14,153 bases of DNA from CAYVCG01 sp964449985 (GTDB lineage: Bacteria; Bacillota; Clostridia; Lachnospirales; WRAX01), in the NCBI GenBank assembly GCA_964449985.1, contig CAYVCG010000056.1:1-14153 (forward strand), in the 5' to 3' direction. Each line of letters starts with the position of its first letter. Position 1 is the first letter of the stretch. Below are positions 1 to 7,244 of the stretch, one piece after another. The translations under genes and the position numbers were made by a program. The notes under the pieces are model-generated. The model was not told where the DNA came from. It ran no database searches and worked only from the letters and a program-made list of their open reading frames with translations.

Positions 1-33
1 GAGCTTAATATACTTAATGACAAGGCATTATGA
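1..33 (+). CDS. Possible C-terminal tail of a gene entering from the left
   Basis: Frame 1 is open from the first base and stops at TGA 31-33, giving ten residues (ELNILNDKAL). Frame 2 is also open, to a stop at 38-40, so the frame is not certain. The only support is position: two terminator-like hairpins follow within 80 bases, the second with a T-run suited to plus-strand transcription, which suggests a plus-strand gene ends about here. No function can be assigned. Confidence 0.2.
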   Translation, partial: ELNILNDKAL

Positions 34-39
34 CGCTTG

Positions 40-74
40 AAAATAAATAGGGGGGCTTATAATCAAGCCTCCCC
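40..74 (-). terminator. Hairpin terminator for the minus-strand His-tail gene
   Basis: Bases 50-58 (six G then CTT) pair with 65-74 (AAGCC, one bulged T, CCCC) around a six-base loop. Read on the minus strand, the hairpin is followed by TATTTATTTT (complement of 40-49). That is the layout of an intrinsic terminator about 60 bases after the minus-strand stop at 131. It could also act weakly on the plus strand. Confidence 0.5.
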
Positions 75-89
75 AAAGTCTTAAAAGCT

Positions 90-113
90 GAAGAACGGTT
101 GTTCTTCTTTTTT
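90..113 (+). terminator. Rho-independent terminator, plus strand
   Basis: A perfect 7-bp stem GAAGAAC/GTTCTTC (90-96 and 101-107) with a GGTT loop is followed directly by six T (108-113). This is a standard intrinsic terminator reading rightwards, so it probably ends a gene lying left of the window. Together with the hairpin at 50-74 it separates two convergent transcripts. Confidence 0.6.
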
Positions 114-130
114 GTTTTCATAAATATGAA

Positions 131-1621
131 TTAATGATGATGCCCGCAGTCACAATCATGGTCATGATGGTGGTGCGAATGATCGTGCGCATGATGATGG
201 CTATGCTGCTCTTCTGTTGTGTCTATAAAGCCTTTTTCATTAAACATTCTACCAATGCTATCAACAATCATTAATTTTGCATGGTATGCAGACGTTTCGT
301 CAAACGAATATTGCAGATATTTCAAAAACTCTTCATCATCCATGAAGCACGGGGCAATCTCGAGGAAAAATTGCTTTATGATCTTTTGGCGTGAGTTGCT
401 TAGGCTTGTCATTGATTTGTTGATATATTCAATAAGGGCATCTATGCTTTTTTCGACCGAATCGTAATATGTTTTAGGCACGAAATCAGGATTATTCTGG
501 CTTAGAGGGAAACATAAAGACAGAAGGTTTTCCTTATAAAGTCTTTTTATTATTTCATATACGTTAACAAAATCGGGATTAAGGGTTGAAGAGTTTTCAT
601 CTTTATCAAGCATATCTTCAATCATTTTTTCAGCTTGGAGGCATTCATCCGTCAGGTTGTCTGTAATATCGTTAAGGGTGCTTGAAAACCTGTCTTCTAT
701 AGCTTCAAAATCTTCTTTATCGAAATTTTCTTTAAAGGCAAAGAACGTATCTTTATAAAGCATATTATCACCGGTTATAAAATCAAACCCTGGTGCAAAG
801 TTTAGTATTATAGGCAGGAATACAAGAGCATCATACATAAGTTCAAAATAATTAATCAAGCTATTAATTTCGTCTGATATGGCATCTAGCTCGTCCCAAC
901 TTTTTTGGAACTGCTCAGTGTCAAAATTTTCAAACTGGGAGTTGAAAATGCGGTTTATATTATCTTTAATATGTGTAAAATAATGACCATAGCAGTCAAC
1001 ATCAAAAGGATAAAATTTGAGGCACATTATTTCAATAAATCCTGCGCAATCAACCACAGGAAAGTTCTTCATCAACTGATATAAACCTGTTTTAACATGG
1101 TCCGCATACCTTTGTTTGGTCATTCTGACAGGAAAGCACGATATGACATCTGCTTTTCGTTCAGGTTCAACAAATCCGTTTTCTTTTTTTATATATTTCA
1201 TGCAATCACTAAAAAAAGCCGATGTATTAATAGGCCTATTTTTGTTACTTGTATCAAGGTTTAAGAACAGCAGCCTGCCATAATGCCCTGTTAACGCTTT
1301 TGTTAAATTGTTAGCATATGAATACGTATATCCGCTTTTGCCGATTTCTATAAGCCTGCTTTTTCGATTAAGCATATCTTTAATAAAGACATCAGTTCTC
1401 TCTGGCTCGTATTCTGCGATTTCATCAAGGCTAAGCGTCGTATCAAGAATATATTGTTTTAGAGCGGTTATTTCCTCGTTTCCAACGAGACAATCAGGCA
1501 TAAGGCTATCGTCAAATAGTGCTATAACGGTGTCTATAAGCAAAAATGTTGCTGCCTGAACCTTTTTTTGAACATAATCGGCCATAAACGGCTCAAAACC
1601 GTTTGAATTATTTTTAATCAT
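131..1621 (-). CDS. Unknown 496-residue protein with His-rich C-terminal tail
   Basis: I do not recognise this family. I chose ATG 1619-1621 (MIKNNSNGFEPF), with a weak GGGG element about ten bases upstream; the frame stays open to 1681, but the extra 20 residues would overlap the promoter region. The product looks soluble, acidic and mostly helical, with no signal peptide and no convincing membrane segment. The body contains scattered Cys and many aromatic residues. The last 27 residues hold 14 His, 2 Cys and several Asp, ending CDCGHHH. Such tails are known to bind Ni, Zn, Cu or Co in metallochaperones and metal transporters, but the body resembles none that I know. It is divergent from the response regulator at 1727, with 105 bp between the starts, so the two may be co-regulated. 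Metal binding is an inference from composition only. Confidence 0.75.
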   Translation of the reverse strand: MIKNNSNGFEPFMADYVQKKVQAATFLLIDTVIALFDDSLMPDCLVGNEEITALKQYILDTTLSLDEIAEYEPERTDVFIKDMLNRKSRLIEIGKSGYTYSYANNLTKALTGHYGRLLFLNLDTSNKNRPINTSAFFSDCMKYIKKENGFVEPERKADVISCFPVRMTKQRYADHVKTGLYQLMKNFPVVDCAGFIEIMCLKFYPFDVDCYGHYFTHIKDNINRIFNSQFENFDTEQFQKSWDELDAISDEINSLINYFELMYDALVFLPIILNFAPGFDFITGDNMLYKDTFFAFKENFDKEDFEAIEDRFSSTLNDITDNLTDECLQAEKMIEDMLDKDENSSTLNPDFVNVYEIIKRLYKENLLSLCFPLSQNNPDFVPKTYYDSVEKSIDALIEYINKSMTSLSNSRQKIIKQFFLEIAPCFMDDEEFLKYLQYSFDETSAYHAKLMIVDSIGRMFNEKGFIDTTEEQHSHHHAHDHSHHHHDHDCDCGHHH

Positions 1622-1645
1622 TTTGTCAACCCCAAAAAATTTTCT

Positions 1646-1674
1646 TTGTAAAAATTGATATTTTATATTATAAT
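1646..1674 (+). promoter_or_regulatory. Sigma-A type promoter of the response regulator
   Basis: A -35 element TTGTAA (1646-1651, four of six consensus bases) lies 17 bp from a perfect -10 TATAAT (1669-1674). The predicted transcription start is near 1681, leaving a leader of about 45 bases before the ATG at 1727. The same AT block, TATTATAATA, is nearly symmetrical and might also serve the divergent minus-strand gene, though I see no good -35 for that direction. Confidence 0.6.
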
Positions 1675-1686
1675 AACACATTGGAT

Positions 1687-1700
1687 GGTATTTGCATACC
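1687..1700. promoter_or_regulatory. Interrupted palindrome, candidate operator
   Basis: GGTAT-TTGC-ATACC has perfect 5-bp arms. It lies just after the predicted transcription start of the regulator and on the upstream side of the divergent gene. The position suits an autoregulatory or shared operator. A 5-bp dyad can arise by chance, so this is tentative. Confidence 0.3.
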
Positions 1701-1726
1701 GGGAAAATGAAAAAGGAAGAGAAACC

Positions 1727-3334
1727 ATGTTAAAATTAAAAGTTTTGTTAGCAGACTCTGATCCTGAAAACATTAAGAATTTTAGAACATATATAAGGCT
1801 TGCTTTCCCTGATATTAAGGTGGTGGCTGGGCTTAATTCCGCCTTGGATTTTAGGGAGCGGGTTCGAGAACATATGCCGAACCTTATATTGGCGGATATT
1901 CGGTTTTTTGGTGCACTTTCCTATCAAACGATAAGAGAAGTGAGTGAATTTTTCCCGGATATAAGATTTATTATATACGGTTCATACAACGATGCGGAGT
2001 ATATACAAAGGGTTATGGAGTTCGGCGTTATAGATTATATATACCGCCCTGTAAAGCCTACTGATTTAGAGCGGTGCCTAAGGCGCGCAAATGACGTGTT
2101 CAGTGCTATTGAAAACAAAAAGCTAACCCAGGAAACGCTGGTGAAAAAATACAAAGCAAACATACCGATGTTTAGAGACAGATTTTTGGCTAATCTGATA
2201 AATGGCAACCTGACCAGCGAATTTGAGATTAATTCCAGTATTGCTTATTTCAATTTAAACCTTTCGCCCGATTATATGGCTATGATAGTTAAGATAGACC
2301 ATTTTAAAAAGATAGCCCTAACGCTGGAAGAACAGGAAAAGCATTTGCTTGTCTTTAAAATAGCCACTATTATAAATGAAAAGCTTAAAAATTTAAACAA
2401 TGGTGTTTCGTTTATCAATAATTTAAACGAGCTTGTTATAATCCTAGGGAAGTCCATTAGCCTTGAAGATAGTATTGCCTTGGGTGATGAGATAAAGACC
2501 GAAACCGTAAGGGTGACAAATCAAGAGGTAACGATAGGTATGGGAAGGAAATATACTTCCCCAACGGATATATGCGTTTCATACCGTGAGGCTGAGGCAG
2601 CGCTAAGATACAGAAGCTATATAGGCTATAACACAGTTATCCCTATACATTACGTAGAACCGATGAACAATATAACATACAGATACCCTGTATTAAAAGA
2701 ATCATATCTTGTTTATTCGGCTGTTATCGGAGAGTATGATTATTGCGTTTCTCTTTTGGATCAACTGTTTAGCGCTCTTGAGAAAAGCGGCGGGCTGCCG
2801 GACAATCTTGTTTCAAAGATAGTTATGAATATTGTTATTTCTATAAACCGATACGCCAGCGAGCAAAACATATTGATGGGAAACCAGTTTATGCACTATT
2901 TCCCTACTAAAGACATTATTGAGATAAAGACGATTGATGAAGCAAGAAAATACTTGGCAGAATGCTTGAAAAAGTTTTGCGATCATGTTTTGGAGCTACG
3001 TAATGATAATAAGAACGAGGTTGTTAATCTTGCTGTTGAATATATAAATGAAAACTATAATAAAGATATTACTATTTTTGATATAGCACTTAGAGCAAAT
3101 ACAACGCCGGAATTTTTATCAAACGCTTTCTATGAAAAACGGAATAAAAGAATACATGAATATATTGCAGAGCTAAAAATAGCACATGCCAAAAAGCTTA
3201 TCAGAGAGACTGACGAAACAGACGAAATCATTTCCGTGCAGGTTGGGTATAAAGATATTAGGCGTTTTAAGAAAGACTTTAAAAAATACGAGGGTATTCA
3301 GGTTCATGAATATAGAGCTAAGGAAAAGGCTTAG
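1727..3334 (+). CDS. YesN-type response regulator, AraC-family DNA-binding output
   Basis: This is a 535-residue regulator. I chose ATG 1727 because AGGAAGAG sits just upstream and the receiver fold begins at once; the frame is open to 1655, but the extra residues carry no domain. Residues 3-122 are a CheY-like receiver with D10 and a putative phospho-acceptor D57. About 184-309 resembles the GGDEF-like middle domain seen in CdaR and YesN-type regulators (TIGMG near 269, then SYREAEAAL at 285). Residues 433-531 are a double helix-turn-helix AraC domain. YesN-type proteins usually pair with a sensor kinase and control sugar uptake; no kinase gene is visible here, although a gap follows directly. 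Three of the five conserved receiver positions are altered (S11, G85, R107), so control by phosphorylation is uncertain. Its target is unknown; the divergent His-tail gene is the nearest candidate. Confidence 0.85.
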   Translation: MLKLKVLLADSDPENIKNFRTYIRLAFPDIKVVAGLNSALDFRERVREHMPNLILADIRFFGALSYQTIREVSEFFPDIRFIIYGSYNDAEYIQRVMEFGVIDYIYRPVKPTDLERCLRRANDVFSAIENKKLTQETLVKKYKANIPMFRDRFLANLINGNLTSEFEINSSIAYFNLNLSPDYMAMIVKIDHFKKIALTLEEQEKHLLVFKIATIINEKLKNLNNGVSFINNLNELVIILGKSISLEDSIALGDEIKTETVRVTNQEVTIGMGRKYTSPTDICVSYREAEAALRYRSYIGYNTVIPIHYVEPMNNITYRYPVLKESYLVYSAVIGEYDYCVSLLDQLFSALEKSGGLPDNLVSKIVMNIVISINRYASEQNILMGNQFMHYFPTKDIIEIKTIDEARKYLAECLKKFCDHVLELRNDNKNEVVNLAVEYINENYNKDITIFDIALRANTTPEFLSNAFYEKRNKRIHEYIAELKIAHAKKLIRETDETDEIISVQVGYKDIRRFKKDFKKYEGIQVHEYRAKEKA

Positions 3335-3335
3335 G

Positions 3336-3435
3336 NNNNNNNNNNNNNNNNNNNNNNNNNNNNNNNNNNNNNNNNNNNNNNNNNNNNNNNNNNNNNNNNN
3401 NNNNNNNNNNNNNNNNNNNNNNNNNNNNNNNNNNN
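3336..3435. other. Scaffold gap (100 N), hides leuS start
   Basis: Exactly 100 N, a placeholder length. LeuRS proteins run to about 800 residues and roughly 60 N-terminal residues are missing, including the HIGH-type motif. The true gap must therefore exceed about 180 bp plus any leader and promoter. Adjacency of the regulator and leuS rests on scaffolding alone. Confidence 0.9.
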
Positions 3436-5661
3436 CGTTATAAAATCCTGCAGGGATTTCATGTTTTGCATCCTATGGGATGGGATGCATTCGGGCTTCC
3501 CGCAGAAAATTACGCAATTAAACAAGGGATACATCCGGAAGATGCAACTAATGACAGTATTATAAATTTCAAACGTCAGTTGAAAGAGATAAGCACGGTT
3601 TATGACTGGAGCAAGGAAATAAACACGACTGATCCCAATTATTATAAATGGACTCAATGGATTTTTGTTCAGATGTTTAAAAAAGGGTTGGCCTATGAAA
3701 AAGAGATGCCGCTTAACTGGTGTTCTAACTGTAAAGTTGTTCTGGCTAATGAGGAAGCAACGAATGGCGAATGTGACCGTTGTGGTTCTCCTGTAACAAA
3801 GAAAATGCTTCGCCAATGGATGCTTAAAATAACCGCTTATGCAGAGCGTTTACTTGACGATCTAAAAGATCTGGATTGGCCTGAAAAGGTTAAAAAAATG
3901 CAGTCCGACTGGATAGGCAAAAGCTATGGTGCTGAAATCGATTTTGAGGTTAGCGGAACTGATAAAAGCATAAAGGTATATACAACCCGCCCGGATACGC
4001 TATTTGGGGCGACTTTTATCGTGCTTTCTCCCGAACATGCTATTTTAAAAGATATAGTAACAGAGGAACAAAAAGAAGCTATTGAGAAATATTGCTACGA
4101 AGCCAGCATGAAATCATCGGTAGACAGAATGGCAGCAAAGGATAAAACGGGCGTATTCACAGGTCGTTACGGCGTTAATCCTGTTAATGGTGCGCTGCTT
4201 CAAATTTGGGTTTCTGATTATGTTCTTGCTGATTATGGAACAGGCGCTATTATGTGCGTTCCTGCTCATGACCAGCGTGACTTTGATTTTGCGAAAAAAT
4301 TTGATTTGCCTATTATTCAGGTTATTATTAAAGAAGGACAAGCCCCCGGCATCTTAGAAGAAGCTTATGAAGACGAGGGCGTTATGATAAATTCCGGCGA
4401 TTTTGATGGTATTAAATCCGAAGCAGCTAAAAACGAAATAGCCGATTATTTGCAGAATAAAGGCATCGGCAAAAAGACTGTTAACTATAAACTGCGTGAC
4501 TGGGTATTTTCCAGACAGCGTTATTGGGGAGAGCCTATCCCGCTTATTCATTGTGATAAATGCGGCGTTGTGCCAGTTCCGGAAGATCAATTGCCTGTAA
4601 CGTTGCCTAAGGTTGAGCGTTATCAGCCTACAGACACCGGAGAATCCCCACTTTCGGCTATTACGGATTGGGTTAATACAACTTGCCCGGAATGCGGCGC
4701 CCCAGCAAAGCGCGAAACCAACACAATGCCACAATGGGCGGGTTCGTCTTGGTATTTCTTGCGCTATGCGGATGTTAATAATAATAAAGAAATGGCTTCT
4801 AAGGAAGCTTTGGAAAAATGGTTGCCTGTTGACTATTACGTAGGCGGTATTGAGCACGCTGTTTTGCATTTGCTTTATTCCAGATTCTATACAAAGTTCT
4901 TGTATGACATCGGCGCTGTTAGCTTTGAAGAACCGTTTAAAAAGCTGTTTAATCAAGGCATGGTCGTTAAAAATGGCGCAAAAATGGCAAAATCGAAGGG
5001 CAACGGTGTTTCGCCAGACGGCATAATCGAAAAATACGGATGCGATAGCCTTCGTATGTATGAGCTTTTCATGGGGCCGCCGGAATTGGATTCTGAATGG
5101 GAAGACAAAGGAATAGAGGGCGTTCATAGATACTTAAATCGTGTTTGGAAGCTCGTTACTGATAACAAGGACAAGATTGTGCCGGACAATAAGGAGTTTT
5201 CTCAAGTCCGCAACAAAATGATTTATGAGATAACAACCCGTTTGAACAACTTGAGCCTTAACACTGTTGTCAGTGGATTTATGGAATATACGAACAAACT
5301 TGTTGAATTGGCAAAGAAATATAACGGAATGGACAAGCAAACTCTTAGCGATATTGTCATCCTTCTTTCTCCGTTTACTCCTCATATAGCTGAGGAAATG
5401 TGGCGAATTTTGGGGCATAGTGATACGGTGTTTAACCAACGCTTTCCAGAATACGACGAAGAAAAAATGAAGGAAGACGAGAAAACAATCGTTATACAAA
5501 TAAATGGTAAAACAAGAGAAACCATTATGCTTCCGGCTGATTCTCCTGAGGATGTTGTTGTGGAAGCAGGTAAAAAAGCTGTTGAATCAAGGTTGGAGGG
5601 CTTTAGTGTTGTGAAAACGATATTTGTGCCTAACAAACTTTTAAATATTGTCGTTAAGTAG
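3436..5661 (+). CDS. leuS: Leucyl-tRNA synthetase, N-terminus lost in gap
   Basis: This class Ia synthetase charges tRNA-Leu with leucine in the cytoplasm. The coding frame is open from the first base after the gap (RYKILQGFHVLHPMGWDAFG), so the TTG at 3466 is not a start. 741 residues are present and about 60 are missing. Visible landmarks are GWDAFGLPAENYA, a zinc-type CSNC/CDRC pair near 3720-3785, the CP1 editing domain with TTRPDTLFGAT and AHDQRDFDFA, a second CDKC/CPEC pair, the WAGSSWYFLRYAD segment and a C-terminal anticodon-binding domain. The catalytic KMSKS loop reads KMAKS (4981-4995). purF follows the stop by 33 bp, so leuS appears to head the purine genes. In many Firmicutes leuS is governed by a T-box leader; that region would lie in the gap and cannot be checked here. 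Confidence 0.97.
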   Translation, partial: RYKILQGFHVLHPMGWDAFGLPAENYAIKQGIHPEDATNDSIINFKRQLKEISTVYDWSKEINTTDPNYYKWTQWIFVQMFKKGLAYEKEMPLNWCSNCKVVLANEEATNGECDRCGSPVTKKMLRQWMLKITAYAERLLDDLKDLDWPEKVKKMQSDWIGKSYGAEIDFEVSGTDKSIKVYTTRPDTLFGATFIVLSPEHAILKDIVTEEQKEAIEKYCYEASMKSSVDRMAAKDKTGVFTGRYGVNPVNGALLQIWVSDYVLADYGTGAIMCVPAHDQRDFDFAKKFDLPIIQVIIKEGQAPGILEEAYEDEGVMINSGDFDGIKSEAAKNEIADYLQNKGIGKKTVNYKLRDWVFSRQRYWGEPIPLIHCDKCGVVPVPEDQLPVTLPKVERYQPTDTGESPLSAITDWVNTTCPECGAPAKRETNTMPQWAGSSWYFLRYADVNNNKEMASKEALEKWLPVDYYVGGIEHAVLHLLYSRFYTKFLYDIGAVSFEEPFKKLFNQGMVVKNGAKMAKSKGNGVSPDGIIEKYGCDSLRMYELFMGPPELDSEWEDKGIEGVHRYLNRVWKLVTDNKDKIVPDNKEFSQVRNKMIYEITTRLNNLSLNTVVSGFMEYTNKLVELAKKYNGMDKQTLSDIVILLSPFTPHIAEEMWRILGHSDTVFNQRFPEYDEEKMKEDEKTIVIQINGKTRETIMLPADSPEDVVVEAGKKAVESRLEGFSVVKTIFVPNKLLNIVVK

Positions 5662-5668
5662 AAAACTA

Positions 5669-5723
5669 GAAACTGGAATTTGGAGGAATGAATTATGTCT
5701 TGTGATAAACTGCACGAAGAGTG
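5669..5723 (+). repeat. 55-bp direct repeat, copy 1 (contig-end overlap)
   Basis: This is identical to 5824-5878. It contains the purF ribosome site TGGAGG (5681-5686), the purF ATG at 5695 and the first nine codons, and stops at the gap. It is best read as the end of one contig overlapping the start of the next, not as a second purF copy. Confidence 0.9.
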
Positions 5724-5823
5724 NNNNNNNNNNNNNNNNNNNNNNNNNNNNNNNNNNNNNNNNNNNNNNNNNNNNNNNNNNNNNNNNNNNNNNNNNNNNN
5801 NNNNNNNNNNNNNNNNNNNNNNN
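5724..5823. other. Spurious scaffold gap (100 N) at leuS-purF junction
   Basis: The gap is flanked on both sides by the same 55 bases. The simplest reading is that the two contigs overlap by 55 bp, a common de Bruijn k-mer size, and the true sequence is continuous with no missing bases. Confidence 0.85.
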
Positions 5824-5878
5824 GAAACTGGAATTTGGAGGAATGAATTATGTCTTGTGATAAACTGCACGAAGAGTG
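5824..5878 (+). repeat. 55-bp direct repeat, copy 2 (start of the complete purF)
   Basis: Exact copy of 5669-5723. Here it continues into the full purF reading frame. The match ends at the contig edge, inside codon 10, which is what a k-mer overlap would give. Confidence 0.9.
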
Positions 5879-7244
5879 TGGTGTGCTTGGAATATGGAAC
5901 AATAACAGTTTTGATACGACCGAGATGTTGTATGCCGGCCTTTTCGGCATACAGCATAGAGGCCAACAAAGCTCCGGCATATCTATAAACGACGGCGGCA
6001 AAATCGTGTATTTTAAAGAACTGGGCTTGGTTAGCGAAATCTTTAACGACGTTGTTATAAACCATCTTAAAGGCGGTAAAGCCGGGCTTGGGCATTGCGC
6101 TTATAATACATCAAAGGAAAACCTTAGAGAAAATGCTCAGCCGCTTGTTATGCGTTATTCAAAGGGTCAAATGTCCATCTCATATAACGGATGCCTTTTA
6201 AATGGTCAGGAGCTTAGAGAAGAACTGGAGAACGAGGGTTCAATGTTCCAAACTACAAGCGATGCGGAAACAATAGCTATGATGATATCCAAAGAGCGCA
6301 TAAAGCACAGGACTACAGAGGATGCCCTTGTTAAGATTATGAAAAAGCTCAAGGGTTCATATTCATTCCTTGTTATGACACCGAATAAAATAATAGCCGT
6401 GAGAGACAGCCACGGCATGAAGCCTCTTTGTATGGGCATGATTGCAGATTCATATGTATTTGCGTCGGAAACCGCAGCTTTGGATACAGTGGGCGCTAAA
6501 TTTATGCGTGATGTTATGCCGGGTGAGATCGTTATCGTGGATAGCTCTGGCGTAAAATCCGTTCATACAAAAACCGATGAAAAGACGGCAATGTGTATAT
6601 TCGAGTTTGTTTACATAGCCAGAACAGACAGCGTTATAGACGGCGCAAGTGTATACCAGTCCAGATTTGAAGCTGGTCGGATTCTTGCTAAGGAATGTCC
6701 TGCTGATGCTGATGTTGTTGTTGGCGTGCCGGATTCGGGCTTGCCTGCTGCTATGGGCTTTGCTAATGCGTCTGGTATACCTTATGTTGAAGGGCTAATT
6801 AAAAACAGATATATCGGCAGAACGTTTATACAGCCCAGCCAGGAAATGCGTGAAACGGCTGTTGGGCTTAAACTAAACGCATTGAGATCGCAAGTATGCA
6901 GTAAACGAATCGTGCTCGTGGATGATTCTATCGTGAGAGGTACTACGAGCAAGAAAATAGTTCAAATGATGAAAGATATCGGCGGAGCAAAAGAGGTTCA
7001 TATGCGTATATGCTCACCTCCGGTTAAATTCCCGTGCTACTACGGAGTGGATACGCCTGATAAAGACGTTTTGATTGCAAATAGAATGACTACTGATAAA
7101 ATAGCCGAGCTTATCGGGGCGGACAGCTTGGGTTACATAAGTAACGAGGGCCTTATGAAAACGCCTGTGGGAGCAAAATGCGGATTTTGTTCGGCTTGTT
7201 TTAATGGAAATTACCCGCTTGACGTTAAGGAGGAACACAAATGA
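5850..7244 (+). CDS. purF: Amidophosphoribosyltransferase (PurF), first step of purine synthesis
   Basis: PurF transfers glutamine nitrogen to PRPP to give phosphoribosylamine. The protein has 464 residues. A nine-residue leader precedes C10 (HEECGVLGI), the expected Ntn nucleophile after self-cleavage, as in B. subtilis PurF. R37 of QHRGQ, N113-G114 and D138 of the glutaminase site are present. The PRPP loop IVLVDDSIVRGTTS spans 354-367. C249, C396, C447 and C450 match the 4Fe-4S ligands of the Bacillus-type enzyme. Oddities: the usual GHVRYST motif reads GHCAYNT (81-87), putting alanine at 84 where a glutamine-binding arginine is normal, and AHNGN reads SYNGC (111-115). The ATG is preceded by TGGAGG, and the stop overlaps the purM start by four bases. 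PurF is clearly the family; full glutaminase activity is less certain. Confidence 0.95.
   Translation: MSCDKLHEECGVLGIWNNNSFDTTEMLYAGLFGIQHRGQQSSGISINDGGKIVYFKELGLVSEIFNDVVINHLKGGKAGLGHCAYNTSKENLRENAQPLVMRYSKGQMSISYNGCLLNGQELREELENEGSMFQTTSDAETIAMMISKERIKHRTTEDALVKIMKKLKGSYSFLVMTPNKIIAVRDSHGMKPLCMGMIADSYVFASETAALDTVGAKFMRDVMPGEIVIVDSSGVKSVHTKTDEKTAMCIFEFVYIARTDSVIDGASVYQSRFEAGRILAKECPADADVVVGVPDSGLPAAMGFANASGIPYVEGLIKNRYIGRTFIQPSQEMRETAVGLKLNALRSQVCSKRIVLVDDSIVRGTTSKKIVQMMKDIGGAKEVHMRICSPPVKFPCYYGVDTPDKDVLIANRMTTDKIAELIGADSLGYISNEGLMKTPVGAKCGFCSACFNGNYPLDVKEEHK

Noticed and set aside
131..215. Simple-sequence repeat or CRISPR-like array in the ATGATG-rich region
   Set aside because: The repetition comes from consecutive His codons in the coding frame; there are no regular spacers.
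219..1559. Plus-strand open frames opposite the His-tail gene
   Set aside because: They are short, lack ribosome sites and family motifs, and mirror a much longer minus-strand gene.
4354..5127. 257-codon minus-strand open frame within leuS
   Set aside because: It lies entirely opposite conserved LeuRS motifs, has no recognisable domain, and its composition reads as an antisense shadow.
5695..5723. Second, truncated purF start before the gap
   Set aside because: It is base-for-base identical to the start of the full gene and lies in a 55-bp overlap at a contig edge, so it is an assembly duplicate.
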